Below are positions 44,663-51,643 of a stretch of 64,000 bases of DNA, piece by piece. Source of the stretch: Streptomyces iconiensis (lineage in GTDB: Bacteria > Actinomycetota > Actinomycetes > Streptomycetales > Streptomycetaceae). Within the stretch, counting starts at the first letter, position 1. Each line of letters opens with the position of its first letter. The notes beneath the pieces are model-generated. The model was not told where the DNA came from and made no database searches. It saw only the letters and a program-made list of their open reading frames with translations. Location: contig NZ_JANCPR020000045.1 in NCBI RefSeq assembly GCF_028657195.3, positions 1 through 64,000 of the forward strand, in the 5' to 3' direction. The translations under genes and the position numbers were made by a program.

Positions 44663-45097
44663 TCAGCGGTGGCCGTCGCGGGGCGCCGGCGGAAGCGCCG
44701 GACGGTGCCACCCGGGAGCCGCGGGGACGTGCCAGGCGCTCTCGGACGGCTCCTGAGCGCCCCACGAGCGCTCGCTCCAGTGGCCCGTACCCGTGCCGTG
44801 CACCGTGCCGAAGCCCTCGAACCGCAGCTCCTCCTCGCCCGTGCGGTCTCCCGGAAGGGCTCTGAAGAGCCTGCGGTACTCCGCGTACAGCGAGTCGTAG
44901 ATCGGGGTGGCCGAACTCTCCTGTGGCACGCGCGCCGGTCGCATTCCGGGGATCTGCCCCTGGTTGAGATGGGAGTTGTGGGCTCGGGGAGGTTCGTAAG
45001 GCTGCACGACTGTGCCAACGAACGCGCCGCCCGCCGGATGCGGGCCCGCGCGGCGAATGACCTGATCGCACGGGCTGCCGCCGCGCTCTGCTGTCAT
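44663..45097 (-). CDS. Conserved hypothetical protein (DUF6643-like)
   Basis: 144 residues, no signal peptide or membrane segment. Middle part AFVGTVVQPYEPPRAHNSHL..IPGMRPARVP followed by ATPIYDSLYAEYRRLFRALPGDRTGEEEL resembles a small Streptomyces-specific family that I recall as DUF6643; the name is from memory. The C-terminal 40 residues are Pro/Trp/Ser-rich and variable. It lies 13 bases downstream of the next gene (transcription runs right to left) and is probably co-transcribed with it. Function unknown. Confidence 0.72.
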   Translation of the reverse strand: MTAERGGSPCDQVIRRAGPHPAGGAFVGTVVQPYEPPRAHNSHLNQGQIPGMRPARVPQESSATPIYDSLYAEYRRLFRALPGDRTGEEELRFEGFGTVHGTGTGHWSERSWGAQEPSESAWHVPAAPGWHRPALPPAPRDGHR

Positions 45098-45110
45098 ACC
45101 TGACGCCCCG

Positions 45111-45941
45111 TCACGTTCCGGCGAGCGGCATCGCAGCCGCCACCAGGACGCCGCCTGCCGCCGCCTTCTCCAGCGCCTCGCGCAGCAGGTCCTCGCGTGG
45201 CTGCTGGCCGATGGAGCCCGAGGGCGCCGCGTAGACGATGACGGTGTGGCTCTTGTTCGCCGCCGTGCGCCAGCCTTCGGTGACAGCGAGCGGCTGGTGC
45301 GCCTGCCACCAGGCGACGGGCTGCGCTCCCGGCCCGGCCGGTGGCTGGAGGATGGCGTGCAGCTGGCCCATCGCCAGCAGCACCGACCAGCCGGAGACGG
45401 GCGAGGGCTGCCCGGCCACGTCCGTGACCGGCATGAAGCCCTGCTCGATGAGGAGCGGGAGGAAGTCGTCGCCGGGCCCGTCGGACCCCGGCCGCGTGAT
45501 GGGCCCCGTCGGCTCGACGACGATCGCGGCGTGCAGGGTGTCCTTGATCAGCACCTGACCGCAGGTCACGCCGAGCACGGCCTGGCGTGGACCCGGCTGT
45601 GGCCCGGCGGGCGCCGGCGGCGGCACGGAGGCGACGGAGGGTGCCTGGGGTGCGGGCGGCGTCCGGTCGCCGGTGATGCTGCGCACGGCTCCCTGCAGCT
45701 GGTCCTCTGAGACGGTCACGACCTGGGAGGGGATGCAGGTCGCGTGCGCGAAGGCGAGTACGGCGGTCTCGTCGCCGACGAACAGCACCGTGCTGGTGCG
45801 CTCCTGGCCGGTGTCGCCCGGCGTGCGGCATGAGGTGCAGTCGTAACTTCCCGGGGCGTTCTCTCCGGCGAGCAGGCGGTCGGCTTCGGCTTCGCCGATC
45901 TCGGCGCGTACGGCGTCGCTGACATCGAGCATGGGGGACAC
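45111..45941 (-). CDS. Conserved hypothetical protein
   Basis: 276 residues from GTG 45941, with AGGAG 5 bases upstream; the next in-frame ATG (45932) is also possible. Starts SPMLDVSDAVRAEIGEAEADRLLAGE. It contains a CTSCRTPG motif (two cysteines, CxxC, residues ~35-38) and another CIPSQVV, which might form a zinc site with nearby His. Pro-rich linker at ~95-125. The C-terminal half (QVLIKDTLHAAIVVEPTG, MPVTDVAGQPSPVSGWSVLLA) looks globular. No family recognised. Conserved-looking and paired with the 144-residue gene. Confidence 0.72.
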   Translation of the reverse strand: MSPMLDVSDAVRAEIGEAEADRLLAGENAPGSYDCTSCRTPGDTGQERTSTVLFVGDETAVLAFAHATCIPSQVVTVSEDQLQGAVRSITGDRTPPAPQAPSVASVPPPAPAGPQPGPRQAVLGVTCGQVLIKDTLHAAIVVEPTGPITRPGSDGPGDDFLPLLIEQGFMPVTDVAGQPSPVSGWSVLLAMGQLHAILQPPAGPGAQPVAWWQAHQPLAVTEGWRTAANKSHTVIVYAAPSGSIGQQPREDLLREALEKAAAGGVLVAAAMPLAGT

Positions 45942-46387
45942 GGAGGCTCCTGGCTTTCGGTTCCTGTTCGTGTGGACAACGGGTGATCTGTGGTCGCGGT
46001 CACGCGCCGGAGGGAACGGAATCCCCATGTCGGGCACGGGGAGTGACATTGACCGCGGAAGCACTCACTCCTCGTCAACTCGCGTAGAGCGTCCGCAAGT
46101 TCGACCAGTGAGCTGGCTCACAGGGATGCGAGCCGGGTGGGTGGCATGCCCCTTTTTCACCCCTTATGGGGGGTGTCTTGAAGTCGCCGTTATAGCGAGT
46201 AACCGGCAACTGGCCTGGAACGTTAAGGATCCGGTTGATAGTGGGGCGAGTAGCTCCATAGGTTTCCCGGCGGTGCACCGAGCATCACCCGGGACAGCGG
46301 AGCAGAGGGCAGGCGCCGGACGCGCCTCGCACTCATCCGCTCGGGGGAGACGAACGGGGGCTCCCGGGTTTGTCGAGAGGGTTTCTC
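45942..46387 (+). other. Leader/promoter region upstream of the Rpf-like gene
   Basis: About 446 bases without a gene between divergent genes. There is a small hairpin CACCCC/GGGGTG at 46158-46175. A weak promoter-like pair TTGATA (46234) and TAGGTT (46259) has 19-base spacing. From ~46260 to the start codon runs a GC-rich, probably structured ~125-base leader. Rpf genes in Streptomyces are often preceded by c-di-AMP (ydaO) riboswitches. I looked for its conserved blocks here and found only faint resemblance (CCGAGCATCACCCGGGACAGC), so I do not call one. Confidence 0.4.
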
Positions 46388-47002
46388 TTGTCCAAGCGTC
46401 GTACAGCTGCCGTGCTCGCGGGTACCGGAATCATCGCCCCGCTCGCACTGCTCGCCGCCACGGCCCCTACGGCCTCGGCGGCGCCGAACGACGGAGTGTG
46501 GGACCGCATCGCCCAGTGCGAGAGCGGCGGGAACTGGAAGATCAACACAGGCAACGGCTACTACGGCGGGCTCCAGTTCTCCGCCGGCACCTGGCGCGCA
46601 CACGGAGGTACGGCGTACGCGCCGACCGCCGACAAGGCCAGCAAGGCCCAGCAGATCGCCGTCGCCTCCAAGGTCCAGGCGGCGCAGGGCTGGGGCGCCT
46701 GGCCGAACTGCTCGGCCAAGGCCGGGGCCTCGGGGAAGGCTCCCGCGGCACCCCAGGCACAGCCCAAGGCGCAGCCCAAGGCCAAGCCCGCCAAGCCGCA
46801 GCCGAGTGAGCGTCCCGCCACGCGCATCAACAGGGGCTCGGTACGCGGTGGTTCCGGTGACTACATCGTGAAGAGCGGCGACACCCTCGGCACGATCGCA
46901 GCGGCCCACCACAAGAACTGGCGTGCGGTCTACGCCGCCAACAAGAAGGTCATCGGGGGTGACCCGAACCTCATCGTGCCCGGCCAGCGCATCAACCTGT
47001 GA
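46388..47002 (+). CDS. Resuscitation-promoting-factor-like transglycosylase with LysM domain
   Basis: 204 residues from TTG 46388, preceded by GAGAGGG; TTG 46370 is an alternative. A signal peptide (SKRRTAAVLAGTGIIAPLALLAATAPTA then SAA) targets it to the cell wall. The Rpf lysozyme-like fold (WDRIAQCESGGNWKINTGNGYYGGLQFSAGTW, catalytic Glu in CESGG) occupies residues ~37-110. An Ala/Pro/Lys-rich linker (PKAQPKAKPAKPQ) leads to a C-terminal LysM domain (YIVKSGDTLGTIAAAHHKNW...LIVPGQRINL). Such proteins cleave peptidoglycan during spore germination and growth. Confidence 0.93.
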   Translation: MSKRRTAAVLAGTGIIAPLALLAATAPTASAAPNDGVWDRIAQCESGGNWKINTGNGYYGGLQFSAGTWRAHGGTAYAPTADKASKAQQIAVASKVQAAQGWGAWPNCSAKAGASGKAPAAPQAQPKAQPKAKPAKPQPSERPATRINRGSVRGGSGDYIVKSGDTLGTIAAAHHKNWRAVYAANKKVIGGDPNLIVPGQRINL

Positions 47003-47027
47003 CCGCGGGGCCGCAGGACAGCTGAAG

Positions 47028-47063
47028 GCCGCCCCGCCAGGTCACCCTGCCTGGCGGGGCGGC
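47028..47063. terminator. Bidirectional terminator between rpf-like and livF-like genes
   Basis: A 14-bp perfect stem, GCCGCCCCGCCAGG (47028-47041) with CCTGGCGGGGCGGC (47050-47063) and an eight-base loop. The right arm is inside the 3' end of the livF-like gene, whose stop codon is in the loop. Confidence 0.82.
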
Positions 47064-47716
47064 AGCGTCTCGTGCGGCTCTCCACTGAACGCCACAGCGC
47101 CCCTGCGCAGTTCGTGCACCACCGTCGTCGCGGCGCGCAGCCCGGGTTCCAGCCGCTGCTCGGCCAGCAGCACCGTGCGCGCCTCGGCACGCACGGCCTC
47201 GCCCAGCAGCTCGTACGTACGGGCCACGGCTGCGGGGGCCATGCCCTGCGTGGGCTCGTCGAGCAGCAGCACACGGGCCGGCGAGAGCAGCGCGCGTGTC
47301 ACCGCGAGCATGCGCAGCTCGCCGCCCGAGAGCGTCCCCGCCGTACGGGCCAGCAGTGACCGCAGCGCCGGATACGGCAGTTGGCGGGGCGGGACGGGTG
47401 AACGGGCCGCCAGTTCCACGTTCTCGGCGACCGTGAGCGTGCCGAACACCGCCTGCCTGTCGGGCACGAACACCAGGCCGTCCCTGGCCCGTACGTGCGC
47501 CGGGGTACGGCTCACGTCGGCGCCCCGCCTGCGCACCCGTCCCGCCGTCAGCCGCACCGTGCCCGCCAGGGCACGCAGCGCCGTCGTACGGCCCGAGCCG
47601 TTGCGCCCGAGCAGCACCGTCAGATGTCCTGCGGGTACCGCCAGGTCCACGCCGTGCAGCGCCTCCAGCGGCCCGTAGTGCACGCGTGCTCCCTCAAGCG
47701 CCAGCTCCACCGTCAT
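47042..47716 (-). CDS. LivF-like ABC ATPase with Walker A Lys-to-Arg change
   Basis: 224 residues, branched-chain amino acid-type ABC transporter ATPase, shorter than LivF (~235). Signature LSGGELRMLAV and Walker B RVLLLDEPTQGM are intact. As in LivF generally, the switch position reads AEQ and not a histidine. The Walker A loop reads GRNGSGRTT: the nucleotide-binding lysine (residue 43, codon 47588-47590) is arginine. Its ATG overlaps the end of the fused permease-ATPase gene by four bases, so the two are translated together and presumably form the ATPase heterodimer. Confidence 0.9.
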   Translation of the reverse strand: MTVELALEGARVHYGPLEALHGVDLAVPAGHLTVLLGRNGSGRTTALRALAGTVRLTAGRVRRRGADVSRTPAHVRARDGLVFVPDRQAVFGTLTVAENVELAARSPVPPRQLPYPALRSLLARTAGTLSGGELRMLAVTRALLSPARVLLLDEPTQGMAPAAVARTYELLGEAVRAEARTVLLAEQRLEPGLRAATTVVHELRRGAVAFSGEPHETLPPRQAG

Positions 47717-50421
47717 GGACGCGCCTCCAGCGTGTGGACCGAGTCCGCGAGTTCGGCCACCAGCTCGCGGTCGTGCTCGATGACGAGCAGCGCCATGCCG
47801 TCGGCCGCCAGCGCCTTCAGCACCCGTACGAGGGCGGCCGTCTCGGCGGGGTCCAGGCCGGCCGTCGGCTCGTCCAGCAGCAGGGTGTGCGGGTCCGTCG
47901 CCAGTGCGCGTGCCAGTTCGAGGCGGCGCAGTGCGGCCGTCGGCAGCCCCGCGGCCGGCGCTCCCGCCAGGTCCGTCAGCTCGAACAGGCGCAGCGCGCG
48001 GACGGCTTGGCGCGGGTCATGCTCGGCTGCCACCCGGACGTTGTCCTCGACCGTGAGCGAGGGGAAGACCGCCGGCTGCTGGAACGTACGGGCTATGCCC
48101 AGGTGCGTACGGGCGTGTGCGGGCATGCGGGTGATGTCCCTGTCCCCGAGCATCACCCTGCCGGCGACCGGACGGTGTGTGCCCGCGAGGCAGTGGAACA
48201 GGGTGCTCTTGCCCGCTCCGTTGGGGCCCGTCAGCGCCGTGATACGGGCTCTGGGGATGTCGAGCGCGACCTCTTCGAGCACGGTGCGCCTGCCGTATGC
48301 GGCGGTGAGGCCGACGACGTGGAGCGTCCCCCGGTCTTCGGGGCCGTGTTGCCTCGCGGGGGTACGTCTGCGCGCCAGCGGCGGCCGTACCGCCTTTTCC
48401 GCGCGCGGCCGTACCGCCCCTTCCGCGCGCGCCCTGCTCACCCGGCCGCCGGTCGGGGGCCGCCGGGCGAGGAGGGCGCGCGGCAGGGGGAGTCTGCCTC
48501 TCGCCACCGCGAGGACGCCGATCACGGCCGCGGCCCAGCCGCCCTGTGTCCCCGCGTCGAGCCCCACGAGCAGCGCGGCGGCGAGCAGTGCGCCGAGTAC
48601 GGAGTCGGAGCCCAGGACCACGATCGCCGCGAACCACAGCAGCCCCCGTACGGGATCGAAGGCACCCGGGTCGAAGGCACGGGCTCCCATGGTGAGCAGG
48701 CCCCCGCCCAGCGCGGCCAGCGCGGCTCCCGTCACGAAGGCGCCGAGCTTCAGCGCCGGGACGCGCACGCCCGCCGCTGCCGCTCCCTGTTCGTGGTCCC
48801 GGATGGCGGCCAGGGCACGCCCGTACCTGCCGCGCCGCAGGGCCCAGACGCTGAGCGCAGCCGCGGCCAGGAGCAGGAGTTCCAGCGCGTAATAGGCCCG
48901 GTCGTCGTCGAACCCGGAGGGCCGGTCGGGTACCAAGCCCTCGACGGCGTAGGGCTGTTCGAGTACGAAGCGGCTCACGGTCAGCGAGATGGCGAGGGTC
49001 GTGAGCGCGAGTGCGAGCCCCTGCCTGCGGATGGCGGGCCAGCCGGTGAGCAGGCCCAGCGGGGCGACCACCAGTACGGCGGCTGCCAGCGCGAGGAGGT
49101 TCGGCAGGTGGGGCGAGAGCTGCGCCGTGAGCAGCGCGCCGAGCCCGGCGTAGGCCGCCTGCCCCAACGAGATCTGCCCGCCGCGCCCCGTCACGACCAC
49201 GAGCGACAGCAGGATGACGGCGAGCGCGGGCACTTGGACGGAGGTGTGCAGGTCGCTCCCCGCGAAACCGAGCGGGAGCAGGAAGAGGATCGCGGCCACC
49301 AGCGGCAGGGGCACGGCGTGGACGCCGGACGCGCCGGACGCGCCGGACGCGCCGGACGTGCGGAACGCGGTGGGCGCGCGGGATGCGCGGAACGCGCTGG
49401 GTGCGTGGGCTGTTCCGGGTGCGGCTGGCCCGGCTGGCCCGTCCGTCTCGCCAGGCGCCGCGGGAACCCGTGGCACCCCGGGCGGTCGCGGGGTGGCGGG
49501 CGGTGTGGGAGTGGCCGGTACGGGTGGGGGAGCGCGGGTGTGGGGCGGGACCGGGTCGGGCGTGGCCGGTGTGCGTACGGCGGGCAGGGCGAGGGCGGCG
49601 GCGAGCAGCGCGACGGCGAAGAGGTTCGAACCGACGGCCTGCACCAGCGGCTGCGCCCAGCCTTCGGGATGGAACCGCGCCAACTGGCTCTGCGCGACGG
49701 CCACGAGGAGCGCGGCCCCCACGGCGACGGGCAGGCTCCGCATCCGCGCGGCGACAGCGACGGCCATCACCTCCATCACGAGCAGCGGCAGCCCGTAGGG
49801 GTCGAGGCGCAGATGCGGTGCGAGAAGTACGCCCGTCAGCCCGGCCGTTACGGTGCCGAAGGCCCAGCCGGCGGCGGAGACACGGCCCGCGTCGATGCCG
49901 GAGAGCACGGCGAGCCCGCGGTCGTCGACGACGGCGCGCAGCTCGCGCCCGAAGCGCGTCCAGCGGGTGACGGCGGAGACGGCGAGGGCCAGTGCGACGG
50001 CGGTGGAGAGCTGGATCCACGGGTCGGCGGGCAGCAGTTCGGGTGCGTCGGCGCGTGCTCCCGTACCCCACAGGAGGCTCGCGGCACCGACGAGGAGGAC
50101 GAAGACACCGAGCGAGGCCACCAGGGCCGAGGCCATGTGCTCCGCGTGCCCGGCGAGCGGCCGGAAGACGGCACGGTCGAGCACGAGGCCGAGCGCCGGC
50201 GCGAAGACCAGCAGGGTGAAGGCCGCAGCGGGCGCGAGGGGCCAGCCCCACTCGACGGTGAGCTGGCGCAGCAGGTACGCGCAGATCATGGCGACGGCGC
50301 CGTGCGCGAGGTTGAGGACTCCGGTGGCCCGGTAGGTGACGATCAGCCCGATACCGGTGAGCGCCGCCGCACTGCCGACGGCGAGCCCGGCGAGGGTCAG
50401 GTCGTAGGTGAGGGAGGCCAA
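47713..50421 (-). CDS. LivH-LivM-LivG fusion: permease-permease-ATPase of a branched-chain-amino-acid-type ABC transporter
   Basis: 902 residues. Residues ~1-290 are a LivH-type permease (LAHGAVAMICAYL, TWNLRAVVDDRGLAVLSG-like segment RELRAVVDDRG). A Pro/Ala-rich linker (~290-370) includes GASGASGASG. Residues ~370-655 are a LivM-type permease (GQISLGQAAYAGLGA, AIRDHEQGAAAAGV). After a basic linker, residues ~705-902 are a LivG-type ATPase with intact Walker A GPNGAGKST, Walker B TLLLDEPTAGLDP and switch IEHD. Its signature motif is lost: LPTAALRRLE stands where LSYGQQRRLE is usual (residue 826 on). TTG start with GGAGG 8 bases upstream; an in-frame TAG just upstream (the stop of the neighbour gene) fixes the start. 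Substrate unknown. Confidence 0.92.
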   Translation of the reverse strand: MASLTYDLTLAGLAVGSAAALTGIGLIVTYRATGVLNLAHGAVAMICAYLLRQLTVEWGWPLAPAAAFTLLVFAPALGLVLDRAVFRPLAGHAEHMASALVASLGVFVLLVGAASLLWGTGARADAPELLPADPWIQLSTAVALALAVSAVTRWTRFGRELRAVVDDRGLAVLSGIDAGRVSAAGWAFGTVTAGLTGVLLAPHLRLDPYGLPLLVMEVMAVAVAARMRSLPVAVGAALLVAVAQSQLARFHPEGWAQPLVQAVGSNLFAVALLAAALALPAVRTPATPDPVPPHTRAPPPVPATPTPPATPRPPGVPRVPAAPGETDGPAGPAAPGTAHAPSAFRASRAPTAFRTSGASGASGASGVHAVPLPLVAAILFLLPLGFAGSDLHTSVQVPALAVILLSLVVVTGRGGQISLGQAAYAGLGALLTAQLSPHLPNLLALAAAVLVVAPLGLLTGWPAIRRQGLALALTTLAISLTVSRFVLEQPYAVEGLVPDRPSGFDDDRAYYALELLLLAAAALSVWALRRGRYGRALAAIRDHEQGAAAAGVRVPALKLGAFVTGAALAALGGGLLTMGARAFDPGAFDPVRGLLWFAAIVVLGSDSVLGALLAAALLVGLDAGTQGGWAAAVIGVLAVARGRLPLPRALLARRPPTGGRVSRARAEGAVRPRAEKAVRPPLARRRTPARQHGPEDRGTLHVVGLTAAYGRRTVLEEVALDIPRARITALTGPNGAGKSTLFHCLAGTHRPVAGRVMLGDRDITRMPAHARTHLGIARTFQQPAVFPSLTVEDNVRVAAEHDPRQAVRALRLFELTDLAGAPAAGLPTAALRRLELARALATDPHTLLLDEPTAGLDPAETAALVRVLKALAADGMALLVIEHDRELVAELADSVHTLEARP

Positions 50422-50424
50422 CTC

Positions 50425-50949
50425 CTATGCCTCCGCGTCCTGCTGCGGCGGTAAGGGCAGCGTGGGCTCGCAGATCGGACACGGGCGCAGCCCCCGCTCG
50501 CGCACCGTTTCCGCGGTGACGGGCGCCGCCTCGGGCTTGCCGTCGACCAGCGGGCAGCCGGCCGCGTGTGCCAGGGTTCCGGCGGGCACGGCGACCAGCG
50601 GGCCGGGCTCGGCGTGCGTCCCGGACCCGTCCGCCGTAAGCCCCAAGTGGTCGGTAACCGCGCCCTGTTGGCCCCCGTGGGCCGTCGCGTGCCGCGGCTC
50701 GTCCGCCTCCCCGCCCCGGGGCCCCGGGGGGAGCGGCTCGCGGGCGAGCGGCCCCTCGATCCCGTACGCGGCGAGCAGTACGGCGCCGGCCACGATCAGC
50801 GCCGCACCCGGCACCGTGCACGAGGCCAGATAGGGCAGTTGGCGCTCGGCGAACCGCTCGCCCGAGACGCCGTACCAGCCGATCGCACAGAGCACAGCGC
50901 CGGCGGCGAGCGCGCCCCAGCCGCCCCAGCGCGAGATCAGCAACCGCAT
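50425..50949 (-). CDS. Two-helix membrane protein with C-terminal Cys motif
   Basis: 174 residues. Two transmembrane helices (~8-28 and ~45-65), then a Pro/Gly/His-rich loop. The cysteine-containing C-terminus reads AGCPLVDGKPEA...ERGLRPCPICEP. The pattern C-x-L-V...GLRPCxxC recalls the small Ada-like metal-binding motif found at the ends of many actinobacterial membrane proteins; with the nearby His it could bind zinc. ATG start with AGGGGG upstream. Its stop lies three bases from the fused transporter start, so it belongs to that operon. No family name recognised. Confidence 0.75.
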   Translation of the reverse strand: MRLLISRWGGWGALAAGAVLCAIGWYGVSGERFAERQLPYLASCTVPGAALIVAGAVLLAAYGIEGPLAREPLPPGPRGGEADEPRHATAHGGQQGAVTDHLGLTADGSGTHAEPGPLVAVPAGTLAHAAGCPLVDGKPEAAPVTAETVRERGLRPCPICEPTLPLPPQQDAEA

Positions 50950-51072
50950 TCGTCCCCCTGGCTACCCGTGCCTGCTGCCTACTGTGCACGACGTGCGATG
51001 AGAGGCACTATGCCGTGAGGAAGCCGAAGGCAGAAGCACACCGACGACCAACTACGTACGGTGGTGGGGCAG

Positions 51073-51636
51073 ATGAGGCGTGGGAAGCGCCCCGTAAGGG
51101 GTGTCGCCCTCGCGGCGGTCCTCGTGCTGGGGGCGGTTACGGGCGCTGCCGGATGCGGTGACGACAGCGAGGACAGGGCGAGCGAACCCGAGCCGCCCCC
51201 CGTCAGCACCCCGGGAGCCGGACCGGACGACGAGACCAGCGCTTCGGACGAGGGGTCACAGGCGGGGGAGCCCGAGGACCCGGAGGCGGCGGAGAAGGAG
51301 GTCAGGAAGAACTGGGAGCGCTTCTTCGACCCCCAGGTCTCCAACGGCGACAAGGCCAAGGTCCTGGAGAACGGCGAACAGATGCAGCTGCTCCTGGAGG
51401 CGTTCAACAAGGACGAGCGCGGCAGACAGGTTCAGGCCAAGGTCAACAAGGTCAGCTTCACCTCGGGCACCGAGGCCGATGTCGCCTACACCCTGCTGCT
51501 CAAGAAGGCCACGGCGCTGCCCGACGCCAAGGGTGCGGCCGTGGAGCAGGACGACACCTGGAAGGTCTCGGTCAAGACGCTCTGCGCGCTGGTCAAGCTG
51601 AGCGGGACCGATGTCCCCAAGGCACCCGGCTGCTGA
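51073..51636 (+). CDS. Putative lipoprotein
   Basis: 187 residues from ATG 51073 (GTG 51061 also possible). Signal peptide with lipobox ending GAAGC, so it is a probable lipoprotein. An acidic Pro/Glu/Ser linker leads to a small domain (EVRKNWERFFDPQVSNGDKAKVLENGEQMQ...YTLLLKKATALPDAKGAAVEQDDTWKVSVKTLCALVKLSG). This pattern resembles low-molecular-weight NTF2-like lipoprotein domains of actinobacteria (compare the W..FFD...S...K...LENG motif). It is divergent from the transporter operon and seven bases ahead of the substrate-binding gene, implying shared function. Confidence 0.8.
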   Translation: MRRGKRPVRGVALAAVLVLGAVTGAAGCGDDSEDRASEPEPPPVSTPGAGPDDETSASDEGSQAGEPEDPEAAEKEVRKNWERFFDPQVSNGDKAKVLENGEQMQLLLEAFNKDERGRQVQAKVNKVSFTSGTEADVAYTLLLKKATALPDAKGAAVEQDDTWKVSVKTLCALVKLSGTDVPKAPGC

Positions 51637-51643
51637 GCGGCCT

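Noticed and set aside
46176..46387. c-di-AMP (ydaO) riboswitch before the Rpf-like gene
   Set aside because: Conserved ydaO core blocks could not be located by eye. It needs a covariance-model search before it can be called.
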